Origin: Samsonia erythrinae
GTDB taxonomy: Bacteria; Pseudomonadota; Gammaproteobacteria; Enterobacterales; Enterobacteriaceae
NCBI RefSeq assembly: GCF_004342665.1
Contig: NZ_SMBY01000003.1
Span: forward strand, 310,001-374,000
Direction: 5' to 3'
DNA length: 64,000 nt
In this document: positions 1-9,759 of the stretch, piece by piece
Numbering within the stretch: the stretch's first letter is position 1
How the letters are laid out: every line of letters starts with the position of its first letter
Notes under the pieces: generated by a model
What the model was told of the DNA's origin: nothing
Seen by the model: only the letters and a program-made list of their open reading frames with translations
Databases searched by the model: none
Position numbers and translations under genes: made by a program

Positions 1-1277
1 TCAATTTCCGCCACCATTTGCCGCTTCAGCGCCAGATCCTCAAAAACGGCCTCAATCACGACATCCACGTGTTCGAAACCACGATAGTCCGTACTGCCGG
101 AAATCAACGTCATCAAGCGCTGGCGCGCCTCAGGCGTCATTCGTTTACGCTGGACGCGTTTAGTCAGTAGTTGCCAGCTGTATTTCAACGCATGATTAAT
201 GCCCTGCTCATGGATATCTTTCACCCTTACCGGCAACTGTCCCCGCGCCGCCGTCACATTGGCGATGCCCCCGCCCATCAGCCCACCGCCGAGAACCCCG
301 ACACGCTGGATCGGCTTCGCTTCAGAAGCGGCGGCTGAAGACGCCTTCAATGCCGTTGAGGCAAAAAACAGATGGCGCAGCGCAGCAGACTCCGGTGTCA
401 TCACCAGTTTGCCGAAGGCCCGCGCTTCCTGCCGCGCGCCCTCTTCCCTGCCTTTTTCCATTCCACGCCGCACGACATGAATGATCTTCTCGGTTGCCGG
501 GTAGTTGCCGTGTGTTTTCGCGCGCGTTTTGCGCTTTACGAGCTTAAAAAATACCTGCCGAATGCCGGGACTGCCAAGCAGACGCGATCGCCAACTCAGC
601 GGTACGGCCTTCCGCTTGCCCTTTTTAAGTATCGCCACCGCCGTCGCCAGCAAAATATCGTGCGGTACGACATCATCCACCAGCCCCAGCCGTAGCGCCT
701 GAGTCGCCCGAAGACGGCGACCGCTCAACATCAAGTCCAGCGCGCTGTCCACGCCAATCAATCGAGGCAAGCGCTGTGTTCCGCCCGAGCCGGGCAGGAG
801 GCCAAGCTGCACTTCCGGCAGTCCCAATACGGTTTTTTCATCCAGCGAACAAACGCGATAGTCGCAGGCGAGCGCCAGCTCCAGCCCGCCGCCCAGACAG
901 GCGCCATGAATCGCCGCCGCCACGGGAAAAGGCAATGAGGCGATCTGATCAAACGTGTCCTGCCCCTGCTTTGCCAGATCCTCCGCCTGCTCCGCGTTTT
1001 GGCACTGGTTCAGCATGTTGATATCCGCCCCGGCAATAAATGAATCGCGTTTGGCGGAGAGCAGCACCAGCCCCCGGAGCGCAGCGTGCTGGCGCGCCTG
1101 TTCGAAGACGGCCAGAATCTGTTGCGCAAATTCACTTTTCAGCGTGTTCACTTTTTCGCCGGGGACATCAATGCTGACAATACCGATATTGTCCGGTCGA
1201 ATCGTCAGGGAAAAGGCAGACGGACTTTCCGCCGCAGGCGAGGATGTTGTTGCGTGTAAAGGCTGTCGATCGTTCAT
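1..1277 (-). CDS. fadJ: FadJ, fatty oxidation complex alpha subunit (partial)
   Basis: Only the N-terminal 425 codons are present; the gene runs off the left edge (family length is about 710-730). The protein is the multifunctional enoyl-CoA hydratase/3-hydroxyacyl-CoA dehydrogenase that works with FadI in anaerobic beta-oxidation. The crotonase half shows the IAGADINM and [15 protein letters not shown] motifs and the [14 protein letters not shown] stretch. The dehydrogenase half begins near residue 345 with the nucleotide-binding [10 protein letters not shown]. The ATG overlaps the fadI stop as ATGA, so the two are translationally coupled. Identification is confident from motifs and synteny. 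Confidence 0.95.
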   Translation of the reverse strand, partial: MNDRQPLHATTSSPAAESPSAFSLTIRPDNIGIVSIDVPGEKVNTLKSEFAQQILAVFEQARQHAALRGLVLLSAKRDSFIAGADINMLNQCQNAEQAEDLAKQGQDTFDQIASLPFPVAAAIHGACLGGGLELALACDYRVCSLDEKTVLGLPEVQLGLLPGSGGTQRLPRLIGVDSALDLMLSGRRLRATQALRLGLVDDVVPHDILLATAVAILKKGKRKAVPLSWRSRLLGSPGIRQVFFKLVKRKTRAKTHGNYPATEKIIHVVRRGMEKGREEGARQEARAFGKLVMTPESAALRHLFFASTALKASSAAASEAKPIQRVGVLGGGLMGGGIANVTAARGQLPVRVKDIHEQGINHALKYSWQLLTKRVQRKRMTPEARQRLMTLISGSTDYRGFEHVDVVIEAVFEDLALKRQMVAEI

Positions 1278-2587
1278 GGCGTCACCTCCAGTACCATCGC
1301 CGCCCCTAGCCCGCCGGCCGCACAGGCCGTGGCTAAGCCCAGCCCGCCGCCACGACGGCGCAGTTCATTCAGCGTTTGGGTAATCATTCTCGCACCAGTG
1401 GCGGCAAAAGGATGCCCGTAAGCGATGGATCCCCCCAATACATTGAATTGAGTGAGATCCACATCGCCCAACGCGCGCGCTCTCCCCAACTGACGGTGGG
1501 CAAACGCCTCGCTGGCAAACAGTTTCAGGTTAGCCAGCGTCTGGGCGGCAAAGGCTTCATGCATGTCAATCAATGTCAGATCCGCTAACGTCACCCCTGC
1601 TCTTGCCAGCGCCAGCGGAGAAGCATAAGCCGGCCCCAGCAGCATATCCCGCTGTACGCCAATAGCGTGAAACGCATAGCTGCGCAGATAGCCCAACGGC
1701 GTCATCCCCAGACTTTTTGCTTTAGATTCACTCATCATCAGCACCGCTGCCGCACCATCCGTCAGCGGCGTACTGTTTGCCGCTGTAACCGTGCCGTGTC
1801 GACGATCGAACGCCGGACGCAAACGTGAATACTGTTCCAGTGCGGAATCATGGCGTATGTTGTTGTCTTCACTTAACGCCTGCTCATAAGGTGGGACATA
1901 GGCCGTCATCACTTCATCACGCAACACGCCGGATGCCCAGGCCTGCGCCGCCAGTTTATGCGAACGGTGCGCCAGCGCATCCTGCTCTTCGCGCGTAATG
2001 CCGTAGGTTTTTGCCATCTGCTCCGCCGTGTCGCCCATGCGCAGCCCGGTGGAATATTCCGCCACGGCGGGCGCAACCGGCAGCAAATCTTTCGGACGCA
2101 GCTTGCTCAAAAGCGTCAGGCGCTGGCTCAGCGTCCGCGCTTTATTCATATCCACCAGCGTTCTGGCCAATGTTTTACTCACGCCAATCGGCAGTACGGA
2201 AGAAGAGTCTGCCCCACCGGCAATCCCCACCTCGATCGTACCGGCCATAATACTTTCCGCGACGTTGGCAATCGCCTGAAAGCTGGTGGCGCAGGCGCGT
2301 GAGACGCTATAGGCATCGGTATGCACGCTCATGCCGGTGCCAAGCACAATCTCTCTGGCGATGTTCGGCGCTTCGGGCATCTGGACCACTTGCCCAAAAA
2401 CCAAGAGATCGATCAATTCGGAATCGATACCGGTTCGTACAAGTAGTTCACTGATGACGAGCTTCCCTAACTCTACGGCGGGTACACCATGATAGGCCGT
2501 TGCCTGCCGGGCGAAGGGGGTGCGTAACCCGCTGACGAACGCGATGCGATCGCCACGACGGGTTATCAGCGGTAATACCTCGCTCAT
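1274..2587 (-). CDS. fadI: FadI, acetyl-CoA acyltransferase (beta subunit)
   Basis: 3-ketoacyl-CoA thiolase that cleaves 3-ketoacyl-CoA to acetyl-CoA and a shortened acyl-CoA, partner of FadJ. At 437 residues it matches the family length. The nucleophilic cysteine lies in [11 protein letters not shown] (about C99). The C-terminal acid/base motifs are [12 protein letters not shown] and ACAAGGLG. The frame is open 12 codons further upstream, but the ATG giving [12 protein letters not shown] matches the family N-terminus. A FadR-like operator sits about 37 bases upstream, so repression by FadR is likely. First gene of a fadIJ operon. Confidence 0.95.
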   Translation of the reverse strand: MSEVLPLITRRGDRIAFVSGLRTPFARQATAYHGVPAVELGKLVISELLVRTGIDSELIDLLVFGQVVQMPEAPNIAREIVLGTGMSVHTDAYSVSRACATSFQAIANVAESIMAGTIEVGIAGGADSSSVLPIGVSKTLARTLVDMNKARTLSQRLTLLSKLRPKDLLPVAPAVAEYSTGLRMGDTAEQMAKTYGITREEQDALAHRSHKLAAQAWASGVLRDEVMTAYVPPYEQALSEDNNIRHDSALEQYSRLRPAFDRRHGTVTAANSTPLTDGAAAVLMMSESKAKSLGMTPLGYLRSYAFHAIGVQRDMLLGPAYASPLALARAGVTLADLTLIDMHEAFAAQTLANLKLFASEAFAHRQLGRARALGDVDLTQFNVLGGSIAYGHPFAATGARMITQTLNELRRRGGGLGLATACAAGGLGAAMVLEVTP

Positions 2588-2623
2588 AAACGCTCCTGTA
2601 AGCCGAAAATAAATTACGCGCAC

Positions 2624-2640
2624 AACAGGTCTGACCTGAT
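2624..2640. promoter_or_regulatory. Candidate FadR operator upstream of fadI
   Basis: The 17-base site aacaggtctgacctgat is an almost perfect palindrome around TGGTCnGACCA-like half-sites and matches the FadR consensus well. Its position just upstream of fadI fits repression of fadIJ that is relieved by long-chain acyl-CoA. Inference from consensus, not tested. Confidence 0.7.
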
Positions 2641-2828
2641 TTTATTGTTAACCAGATAGTTACATTAAGCAAAGCCACGCAACATAAAAATGTGAAGAAC
2701 TACGACAGATGAGAGGTGAAAGTCAACGCAGGCAGGAAAACGGGAAGTCGTTCAAAACATTGACGGAGTTAAAAACCGAGAGGAAGAGATGAGCAGGAGC
2801 GCGCCGTTGGCTCCTGCCAGTACGAAAA

Positions 2829-3125
2829 TTAACGCAGGCCTAGCTGGAAAATCATCGTTTCAGCCTGGCAGCTGAAGGTGAAATCAATGTCCAACTTCAC
2901 ACCGCCGTCGACAGGCTCCAGTTTGGAGTCGATCTGGCAAGGTTCGGACTCTACCGCACGCGCTTTTTCCGTCAACGCCGCCAGTTCGGCTTCCGCATCA
3001 GCGCGATGGGTGAAAACCTTGCTGTAAGACGCCGTGCAGTCGGTGTTATCCATGATAGTGCCAACATCGACACAGCAACAGGCTGCCGTTTCTTCGGCAC
3101 TGCATTTATTGATTACGTTCGTCAT
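2829..3125 (-). CDS. yfcZ: YfcZ/YiiS family protein
   Basis: Small cytosolic protein of 98 residues, similar in length and layout to E. coli YfcZ, which also lies between fadI and fadL. The N-terminus carries a cysteine cluster (EETAACCCVDVG), a feature of the family, followed by a helical segment rich in Glu/Ala and a beta C-terminus ending FQLGLR. The function of the family is not established. Synteny with the fad genes suggests shared regulation but no catalytic role can be read. The start ATG has an aggaaag ribosome-binding site upstream. Confidence 0.85.
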   Translation of the reverse strand: MTNVINKCSAEETAACCCVDVGTIMDNTDCTASYSKVFTHRADAEAELAALTEKARAVESEPCQIDSKLEPVDGGVKLDIDFTFSCQAETMIFQLGLR

Positions 3126-3496
3126 AATGCTTTCCTCTTAAAATGCGGGGGGATGATCCAGTTCAAATAATTTTATATTTTACCCCCTCACCTCAAGACA
3201 GTACCAGAACTTCATGCCAGCAGAGAATTTTAGTGATATCAATCACATTAAAGTGTTATCTGGCGGTGAAAACCCGGCAACACTTCGTCACACTAACTAA
3301 CCAAAACGTTAAGCAGATCTAAATTCTGCATCATTTTTGAAATGATTTTCATACACAAAAGCAACATTTCCACTTTCCTTACTTATACTTTGTCAACTGG
3401 TCTGATTTGTCAGACTCAGTGCGCCCCCTACAATGCGCGTCCCTTGTTACCTCGTGTAACATCGTTAAATAACAAGCATATATAGAGGTTTTGGTC
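3126..3496. other. yfcZ-fadL divergent intergenic region
   Basis: No gene. AT-rich 371 bases carrying the yfcZ and fadL promoters in opposite directions and the FadR-like site at 3395-3411. An agaggt ribosome-binding site lies at about 3484 just before fadL. Confidence 0.7.
3395..3411. promoter_or_regulatory. Candidate FadR operator upstream of fadL
   Basis: aactggtctgatttgtc matches the FadR consensus (AnCTGGTCnGACnnGTT) except in the right half-site. It lies about 85 bases before the fadL ATG, so it could overlap the promoter. FadR repression of fadL is established in E. coli; here it is inferred from the match. Confidence 0.65.
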
Positions 3497-4798
3497 ATGA
3501 ACCAGAAAAACCTGTTTAAAAAAACCGCAATTGCTATCGCAGTGGCCCTGTGTTCAGCAAAGGTTTCTGCGGCTGGTTTTCAGCTTAATGAATACTCATC
3601 ATCAGGTCTGGGACGCGCGTTCTCTGGTGAAGGCGCCGTCGCCGACAACGCCACCTCCGGCAGCCGTAACCCGGCGACCATGACCCTATTCGACCGCCCG
3701 TCATTCTCTGGTGGCGTCACCTACATTAACCCGGACATTGATGTTCGGGGGAAAAACTCCCTGACGGGACAAGATACCAGCGCCAAAAATATCGCGCCGC
3801 ACGCCTGGGTGCCCAACCTGCATTTCATTATGCCGCTTAATGAACAGTGGGCGATTGGCGCTTCCGCCACCACCAACTACGGTCTGGCGACGGAATTCAA
3901 TGATAACTATGCCGCAGGCTCCATCGGCGGTCAGACCGATCTGATAACCTCCAACCTGAACCTGAGCGCCGCCTACCGCCTGAACCAACACTTCAGTTTC
4001 GGTCTGGGTGTTAACGCCGTTTATGCCGACGCCAAGATTGTGCGTCGTGCGGGCGAACTGGCCAATGTCCCGCCTTCTATGGGCGGCGCGCAGGGGGTTG
4101 TAGCCGGCCCGTCTTCAGAGCTGGCTCGTCTGGAAGGGAAAGAGTGGGGTTACGGCTGGAACGCCGGCATTCTTTATGAAGTGGATGAAAACAACCGCTT
4201 CGGCTTCACCTACCGCTCCAAAGTCGACATCGATTTTGATGGCGACTACAGCAACGATCTCCCGACAGTGGCCGGCGGTACCGGCGGCGCGAAGATCCCC
4301 GGCAAGCTAACGCTCAATCTGCCGGAGATGTGGGAAGCCTCAGCGTACCACCGCGTCGCGCCCAAGTGGGCAGTACACTATAGCCTGACCTACACCAGTT
4401 GGAGTCAGTTCCAGGAGCTGAAAGCAACAGGCAGCAATGGCAACACGCTGTTCCAAAAAGAGGAAGGGTTCCGCGATGCCTACCGGATCGCGCTCGGCAC
4501 GACCTATTATCATGACGAAAACTGGACGTTCCGTGGCGGCGTCGCGTTTGATGACAGTCCGGTTCCTGCGGATAAACGCTCTATCTCCATCCCGGATCAG
4601 GACCGTTTCTGGCTGAGCGCAGGCACCACCTACGCCTTTAACAAAGACGCGTCTGTTGACGTCGGCGTCTCCTACATGCACGGTAAGCAGGTGAATATCA
4701 GCGAACCCCTCTCTGATAACTCCGGCTCACCACGCTATAACTTCAGTTCCAAAGGCAAAGCCTGGCTGTACGGCGTGAACTTTAACTATGCATTCTAA
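3497..4798 (+). CDS. fadL: FadL, long-chain fatty acid outer-membrane transporter
   Basis: Outer-membrane beta-barrel that takes up long-chain fatty acids for FadD/FadIJ. The 433-residue product starts with a signal peptide ([10 protein letters not shown] then a hydrophobic run) with a likely cleavage after SAKVSA. The mature N-terminus [16 protein letters not shown] is the conserved plug (hatch) segment and NPATM follows. The protein ends in an aromatic residue (NFNYAF), as barrel proteins do. The reading frame opens two codons earlier with TTG, but the ATG at 3497 fits the agaggt site. An intrinsic terminator follows. Confidence 0.95.
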   Translation: MNQKNLFKKTAIAIAVALCSAKVSAAGFQLNEYSSSGLGRAFSGEGAVADNATSGSRNPATMTLFDRPSFSGGVTYINPDIDVRGKNSLTGQDTSAKNIAPHAWVPNLHFIMPLNEQWAIGASATTNYGLATEFNDNYAAGSIGGQTDLITSNLNLSAAYRLNQHFSFGLGVNAVYADAKIVRRAGELANVPPSMGGAQGVVAGPSSELARLEGKEWGYGWNAGILYEVDENNRFGFTYRSKVDIDFDGDYSNDLPTVAGGTGGAKIPGKLTLNLPEMWEASAYHRVAPKWAVHYSLTYTSWSQFQELKATGSNGNTLFQKEEGFRDAYRIALGTTYYHDENWTFRGGVAFDDSPVPADKRSISIPDQDRFWLSAGTTYAFNKDASVDVGVSYMHGKQVNISEPLSDNSGSPRYNFSSKGKAWLYGVNFNYAF

Positions 4799-4840
4799 CT
4801 AAAATACGCGTACTGATGAGTCACTCGCAGTCCGTTACAG

Positions 4841-4868
4841 GCAGGTAAGGCAACTTACCTGCTTTTTT
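4841..4868 (+). terminator. fadL intrinsic terminator
   Basis: Perfect 9-bp stem gcaggtaag / cttacctgc with a 4-base loop followed by six T, 42 bases after the fadL stop. Confidence 0.85.
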
Positions 4869-4897
4869 ATCGCCCGCACGCTGGCGGAACATGCACG

Positions 4898-4922
4898 TAA
4901 AAAAGGCCGCTTTCGCGGCCTT
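4898..4922 (-). terminator. mqo intrinsic terminator
   Basis: On the minus strand aaggccgc / gcggcctt forms an 8-bp stem with a GAAA loop followed by a T run. It lies just past the mqo stop and points in the mqo direction. Confidence 0.8.
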
Positions 4923-4946
4923 ATCTCGTGCTGTGGTTAATACCGA

Positions 4947-6530
4947 TTACTCCGGCTTAACCTCAATGTAGTTCAGTCCCAGCGTGCTGCTGGTGTAGCT
5001 GCGGATTTTATTGGTCATTTCAATATTACCGTCCAGCTTCTGACCATAGGAAGGAATGATCTCTTTTAACTTGCTCTGCCATTCCGGCGTCGCCACTTTA
5101 TCTTTAAAGACTTTTTGCAGCAGGTTCAACATGATTGGCGCCGCAGTAGAAGCACCGGGAGAGGCGCCCAGCAGAGCGGCAATCGAACCATCCTGAGAGC
5201 TGACGATCTCGGTCCCCAATTTCAACACGCCGCCTTTCTCGTCATCCTTCTTGATCACCTGAACACGCTGTCCGGCGATGGACAGTTTCCAGTCCTCTTT
5301 CTTCGCATTCGGGAAATATTCCTGCAATGCGGCGAAACGGTCATCGTCGTCCATCATGACCTGACTAATGAGATACTTCACCAGATCGAAATTATCCAGA
5401 CCGACATGCGCCATCGGCATAACGTTGGAGAAGTTCACAGAGCCAATCAGATCCCACAGAGAGCCGTTTTTCAGGAACTTAGTGGAGAAGGTCGCAAACG
5501 GACCAAACAGTAACGCCGGTTTGCCGTCAAAAATACGGGTATCCAGATGGGGAACGGACATCGGCGGTGCCCCTACTGAGGCTTTACCGTAGACTTTCGC
5601 CATATGACGGTTCACGATTTCCGGGTTGTTGGTTACCAGAAATTCGCCGCCAACCGGGAAGCCGCCGTACAGGTCAGCCTCAGGAATGCCGGATTTCTGC
5701 AACAACGGCAGCGCCGCGCCGCCCGCACCGATAAAGACAAACTTCGCCTTAATCACGTTCTCTTTTTCGCCGTTCTTCAGATCGGCGTAAGTGACGCTCC
5801 AGGTATTGTCTGGATTACGTTTGATATCACGAACTTCAGCATTCAGGTGCAACGCGAAGTTTGATTTTTTCTTCATCGCGTCAACCAGCTGACGCGTGAT
5901 CTCACCGTAGTTCACATCGGTACCGATAGGCATACGGGTCGCCGCAATCTTCTGGGCCGGGTCGCGACCTTCCATCACCAACGGCGCCCACGTTTTAATC
6001 GTGTTCGGATCGTCTGAGAACTCCATGCCGCGGTACAGCGTGCTGTGCTGCATCGCGTCATAGCGACGCTTCAGGAACGTGGTGTTTTCATCGCCCCAGA
6101 CAAAGGCGATATGCGGCACGCTGTTGATAAATGAGTGGGGATTATTCAGCACGCCGTTCTTGACCTGATAAGACCAAAACTGACGTGAAACCTCAAACGC
6201 TTCGGTGATTTCGAGCGCTTTGCTGATATTAATCGGGCCGTCAGGATTGTCCGGCGTATAGTTGAGCTCCATGAAGGCGGAGTGACCGGTACCGGCATTA
6301 TTCCAACCGTTAGAGCTCTCTTCCGCCACATTATCCATGCGCTCGACCATGTCGATAGACCAGTCCGGCTGCAACTCCTGTAAATACACGCCCAGCGTAG
6401 AGCTCATAATCCCCCCGCCGATCAGCACCACATCCCTTGTTGTCTCTGTCGTTTTAGTCTCTTCAGCCATCGCCAACGGAGCGTTGACCACCACGCTCAG
6501 GCAGAAGAACGTAGCAAGTAGTTTTTTCAT
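4947..6530 (-). CDS. mqo: Malate:quinone oxidoreductase
   Basis: Membrane-associated FAD enzyme that oxidises malate to oxaloacetate and passes electrons to the quinone pool, an NAD-independent TCA step. The 527-residue product has the FAD-binding [14 protein letters not shown] near residue 35 and the conserved [22 protein letters not shown] segment. As in E. coli Mqo, a hydrophobic signal-like N-terminus ([15 protein letters not shown]) precedes the fold. The frame is open 16 codons upstream, but MKKLL has the better context. It is inserted between fadL and mlaA, which are adjacent in E. coli. ArcA-like repeats lie upstream. Confidence 0.93.
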   Translation of the reverse strand: MKKLLATFFCLSVVVNAPLAMAEETKTTETTRDVVLIGGGIMSSTLGVYLQELQPDWSIDMVERMDNVAEESSNGWNNAGTGHSAFMELNYTPDNPDGPINISKALEITEAFEVSRQFWSYQVKNGVLNNPHSFINSVPHIAFVWGDENTTFLKRRYDAMQHSTLYRGMEFSDDPNTIKTWAPLVMEGRDPAQKIAATRMPIGTDVNYGEITRQLVDAMKKKSNFALHLNAEVRDIKRNPDNTWSVTYADLKNGEKENVIKAKFVFIGAGGAALPLLQKSGIPEADLYGGFPVGGEFLVTNNPEIVNRHMAKVYGKASVGAPPMSVPHLDTRIFDGKPALLFGPFATFSTKFLKNGSLWDLIGSVNFSNVMPMAHVGLDNFDLVKYLISQVMMDDDDRFAALQEYFPNAKKEDWKLSIAGQRVQVIKKDDEKGGVLKLGTEIVSSQDGSIAALLGASPGASTAAPIMLNLLQKVFKDKVATPEWQSKLKEIIPSYGQKLDGNIEMTNKIRSYTSSTLGLNYIEVKPE

Positions 6531-6632
6531 GCTTATATCTCTATTTTTATAAATGCAGGTAAATCGCATTTCAGGCATTTGTTAACACACTACCGAGACC
6601 TAGTGCGTTAAGACCCCTTTGTGAGACCTTTT

Positions 6633-6654
6633 TGTTAATCATCTGGTTAACAAA
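6633..6654. promoter_or_regulatory. Candidate ArcA box upstream of mqo
   Basis: tgttaatcatc followed by tggttaacaaa forms two TGTTAA-like direct repeats at exactly 11-base spacing, the arrangement described for ArcA sites. mqo is ArcA-repressed in E. coli, so anaerobic repression is plausible here. Other ttaac stretches occur nearby (6581-6610). Confidence 0.4.
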
Positions 6655-6841
6655 AAAATCAACACGCTGACACATTTCAGCCATAACGGACACCAGTGCC
6701 GTTAACGACTCAATATTATTGTTATCTGATAAAGAAAATAAATTTTAGTAAGTAAATAAACAACAAAACCATAACCTTTAAGAAACAAAACCACGGGGTT
6801 GTTGTGACGAAAATAAGTTTAGCAGTATTTTATAAAAGCAA

Positions 6842-6865
6842 AAGGCACCCTAAGGTGCCCTTGTA
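6842..6865 (-). terminator. mlaA intrinsic terminator
   Basis: On the minus strand gggcacc / ggtgcc forms a short stem with a TTAG-type loop followed by TTTT, starting about 15 bases after the mlaA stop. Confidence 0.75.
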
Positions 6866-6878
6866 AGAAGCAAAAACC

Positions 6879-7640
6879 CTATTTTTCAGAATCAATCTCG
6901 TCAAGCGAGTCTTCAATCGCAGCGGCGTTCGGGTTCTTCTGCGGGGTGATTTGCCCATCGCTGGCGAGGAAATCATGCCGCTGAAAGTAGGCTTCACGCA
7001 TCATCAGGTAAGGATCGGAAGAATTACGCAGCAATCCATCGGAATCCAGCAGCTGTGCGCGCGTTTCCAGCCCCTCGATAGCCCACTTGCCTGCGGACAT
7101 CCAGAACGTGAGATAACTCAACATCGGATATAGCGTATCCACGACCCCGCCGCCATCCTCACGGGGGGTGAAGTTGCCGTACCCCGGCAACACGACATAA
7201 GGCCCGTAGCCCATGCCATAATTTCCCAGCGTGCTACCAAAACGCCGTGATTCCTCTTTCGCCAGTTTGGGGTTAGCCATCGAAGCCACGTCAATCAGCC
7301 CGCCCATCCCTAATAACGTATTGAGGAAGAAGCGGTTAAAGTGGACCATCGCTTTATACGGTTTACCTTCAAGGAAGTAGTTCACCATCGTCGCGGGCTC
7401 TTCCAGGTTACTAAAGAAATTCCCCAGGCCATTACGCGCGGGGGTCGGCACATAATCGCGCCACACAACAGCCGCAGGACGAACCAGATAAGGATCCAGA
7501 ACATCATAGTTAAAGCTGAACATGGTACGGTTAAAGCCTTCAAGCGGATCGGAACGCCCTTCTTGAGACCGATCCCCGGAACTGGCGCAGCCAATCAGCA
7601 ATACGCTGGCCAACACCACCCCACTCAGGCGGTAATTCAT
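6879..7640 (-). CDS. mlaA: MlaA (VacJ), phospholipid-transport lipoprotein
   Basis: Outer-membrane lipoprotein of the Mla system, which removes mislocalised phospholipids from the outer leaflet together with OmpC/F and hands them to MlaC. The 253-residue product begins MNYRLSGVVLASVLLIGC, with the lipidated cysteine at about residue 18. The family core DPLEGFNRTMFSFNYDVLD and the conserved RRFGSTLGNYGMGYGPYVVLPG follow. A frame-open extension of 13 codons upstream is not needed because the lipoprotein signal begins at MNYRL. Synteny with fadL, yfdC and argW supports the call. Confidence 0.95.
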   Translation of the reverse strand: MNYRLSGVVLASVLLIGCASSGDRSQEGRSDPLEGFNRTMFSFNYDVLDPYLVRPAAVVWRDYVPTPARNGLGNFFSNLEEPATMVNYFLEGKPYKAMVHFNRFFLNTLLGMGGLIDVASMANPKLAKEESRRFGSTLGNYGMGYGPYVVLPGYGNFTPREDGGGVVDTLYPMLSYLTFWMSAGKWAIEGLETRAQLLDSDGLLRNSSDPYLMMREAYFQRHDFLASDGQITPQKNPNAAAIEDSLDEIDSEK

Positions 7641-8205
7641 ATCTGTTCTCCCTGATTTATAGTGTGCTATACCCGTCATACGTCAAGTTGCCTGTGCGTT
7701 GATGAAGTCAACTGGCACGCTTGCGTGCGCTCAACGCCGTCAGTATCGCAGCAAACCGCATTCACATCGGCCTCTGGCTGGTGGGCACGCCCGCGAACAC
7801 TGACTTGATGAAATGAACCTCGCCCTGCACACGAATGATTTAGGGCATATATCCACGACCGAAAATCGGTATTCCCGGTACCAGCCCACCCCATTTCGCG
7901 GAGAGACAAAGACGGGATATCGGTCGACAGTGTAACATTTTATTGCCCTATCGCTACGTTGGCTTGTCCATCACTGCATTTTCAGAGGATGACTATTTAT
8001 CATCAGGATAACGTGTACGACCGCACGGTATCTCATGACGCCCCTCCACAGCATAGCACCGCCCGCTTAAACCAGTAAAAGACGCCACATCCCCCCCACC
8101 GTAAAAACAGACTACGCTTATCTTCAGTCTTACCCGTGCCAACGCCGCGGCTTGAGCATCGTTATTAGCCACACTCCATCCAGTCAGAACATTGAGAGCA
8201 TCGCG
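7641..8205. other. mlaA-yfdC divergent intergenic region
   Basis: No convincing gene in 565 bases. The segment from about 7668 (atacccgtcatacgtcaagt) resembles an imperfect copy of a repeat I recall as widespread between genes in Pectobacterium, Serratia and Yersinia; this is from memory. Promoters of mlaA (minus) and yfdC (plus) must lie here, but none stands out. Confidence 0.45.
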
Positions 8206-9150
8206 ATGACAACATTTTCAGATTCCAGCCATTCCCGGAAAAAGAAAGAACAAGACGTTGCAGTAGAGAGTGAGGAGAATACACAGGGAAAAGCGATTAA
8301 CGTTGACGAAGAACACCTCCCCTCTCCAGCCGCTGCAATCCATGAAGAGATTCGTCAGGAAGGACAAAAAGAACTGGAGCGCGACGCTATGGCCCTGTTG
8401 TGGTCAGCGATCGCGGCGGGTGTTTCCATGGGAACCTCATTCATGGCAGTCGGTATGCTCCACAATCATCTGGTTGGCGTGCCGGGGAGCTTTCTGCTGA
8501 CGTGTTTTGGTTACACTATCGGTTTTGTGATTGTCATTATGGCGCGACAACAGCTGTTTACCGAAAACACGGTGACGGCGGTGCTTCCCATCATGCATAA
8601 GCCAACGCGCCGTAATGTCTACCTGCTCGGTCGATTATGGTTCATCGTGCTGGCGGGCAACCTGATTGGCACGGCATTGGCAGCGCTAGCCTTTACTTAT
8701 ATGCCCGTTTTTGATGGTGAAACGCGGGAAGCATTAGTTGATATCGCCATGAAGGTTATGAAGAATTCGCCAACGGAGATGTTCGCCAACGCCATTGTCT
8801 CAGGCTGGATTGTTGCCACCATGGTCTGGATGCTTCCCCACGCCCAATCCGCCAGGCTCTGGATTATCATTATCATGACCTGGATGATTGCCTTCAGTAA
8901 CCTCACCCACATCGTGGCGGGCGCCTCTGAGATTTTCTATCTGGTGTTTATCGGCAAAATCACCTGGCAGGCATTCATCTGGCCTTTTGCGTTGCCCACG
9001 CTGGCGGGGAATATCATCGGCGGTACGTTTATTTTTGCGCTCATCAGCCATGCGCAAATTCGTAATGACATGAGCACGCCTTTTCGGGCGAAACCCCAAA
9101 AGCCACATGAAAACAAAGAAAAAGCGGCCCCGAAAAACCCCGATTGCTGA
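8206..9150 (+). CDS. yfdC: YfdC-like formate/nitrite transporter (FNT) family inner-membrane protein
   Basis: 314-residue polytopic membrane protein of the FocA/NirC (FNT) superfamily. A charged cytosolic N-terminus (about residues 1-60, rich in Glu/Lys/Ser) precedes about six membrane segments. FNT-type features include MGTSFMAVGMLHNHL, LFTENTVTAVLPI and the half-helix ANAIVSGWIVATMVW. The substrate is unknown; the E. coli orthologue is uncharacterised. The frame is open from a TTG at 8152, but the ATG at 8206 gives the family N-terminus. The position between mlaA and tRNA-Arg(CCT) matches the E. coli order. Confidence 0.88.
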   Translation: MTTFSDSSHSRKKKEQDVAVESEENTQGKAINVDEEHLPSPAAAIHEEIRQEGQKELERDAMALLWSAIAAGVSMGTSFMAVGMLHNHLVGVPGSFLLTCFGYTIGFVIVIMARQQLFTENTVTAVLPIMHKPTRRNVYLLGRLWFIVLAGNLIGTALAALAFTYMPVFDGETREALVDIAMKVMKNSPTEMFANAIVSGWIVATMVWMLPHAQSARLWIIIIMTWMIAFSNLTHIVAGASEIFYLVFIGKITWQAFIWPFALPTLAGNIIGGTFIFALISHAQIRNDMSTPFRAKPQKPHENKEKAAPKNPDC

Positions 9151-9219
9151 CACTTTGAGCAAACGCGCGCTTAAGTGCTTATTCTCAGAGTGAAAATGCG
9201 TATAATAAGCGGGCTTCGC

Positions 9220-9294
9220 GTCCCCGTAGTTAAACGGATATAACAAGCCCCTCCTAAGGGCTAGTTACTGGTTCGATTCCAGTCGGGGACACCA
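9220..9294 (+). tRNA. argW: tRNA-Arg (anticodon CCT)
   Basis: Acceptor stem gtccccg / cggggac, discriminator A and encoded CCA, T-arm with ggttcgattcc, and anticodon stem agccc/gggct with loop ctcctaa giving anticodon CCT. It follows yfdC as in E. coli, where argW is a prophage attachment site. The tRNA is intact, and the DNA immediately downstream changes to AT-rich accessory sequence. Confidence 0.95.
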
Positions 9295-9759
9295 GAAGTT
9301 TGTTCAGCAATATCCACTACCGCTCTCAAATCACATGAAAATAGGGACATCCGCTATATCGTTGGCATCCATAACCACATCGTACCTGGCGCGAGTGAAG
9401 CCTTGGCTTTGGATACTTGGCTTTCATGGATGAACGGAAAAAGTAATCATTTTTCTGGTCAGAGACACCATGACACCCCGTCGCGGTAAATGTGTCGCGA
9501 ATGAAATCAAAGTAGAAAAAATTTTTTTAAAAAAAGAAGAGAGTGAAAAGTTATTTATTTTCACTCATGCATAAAAAACATATTTCTGCTGACGATATGA
9601 TAAAACGCAGAATACAATATAAGCGTTATTTAATTTTACCGACGATATATTTCACCACACATTAGTAACCCTCGTCCTGACGGTGCAATCATCGCGCTGT
9701 ATTTATCGGAAAATAACGCCCTTAAAGAGGAGCATCAGCAATGGCCCCAGTCGATCGCG
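9295..9759. other. Accessory region downstream of argW
   Basis: 465 AT-rich bases with no convincing gene, including a near-homopolymeric A/T stretch at 9517-9540. It contains the terminator-like hairpin at 9540-9567. A short plus-strand frame begins at 9741 (see findings). I found no second copy of the tRNA 3' end that would mark an attachment site. Confidence 0.5.
9540..9567 (-). terminator. Intrinsic terminator on the minus strand
   Basis: gagtgaaaa / ttttcactc is a perfect 9-bp stem with an 8-base loop. On the minus strand it is followed by tcttc and then a run of T. It lies about 190 bases past the end of the small minus-strand gene at 9760 and supports transcription of that gene. Confidence 0.6.

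Larger units (their letters stand above)
6531..6878. other. mqo upstream region / mlaA downstream region
   Basis: No gene in 348 AT-rich bases. It should hold the mqo promoter (minus strand), ArcA-like direct repeats at 6633-6654, and the mlaA terminator at 6842-6865. Confidence 0.6.

Noticed and set aside
9220-9294. Attachment-site copy of the argW 3' end
   Set aside because: I searched the following 2 kb by eye and found no repeat of the T-arm or acceptor sequence; the same holds for argU up to folD.
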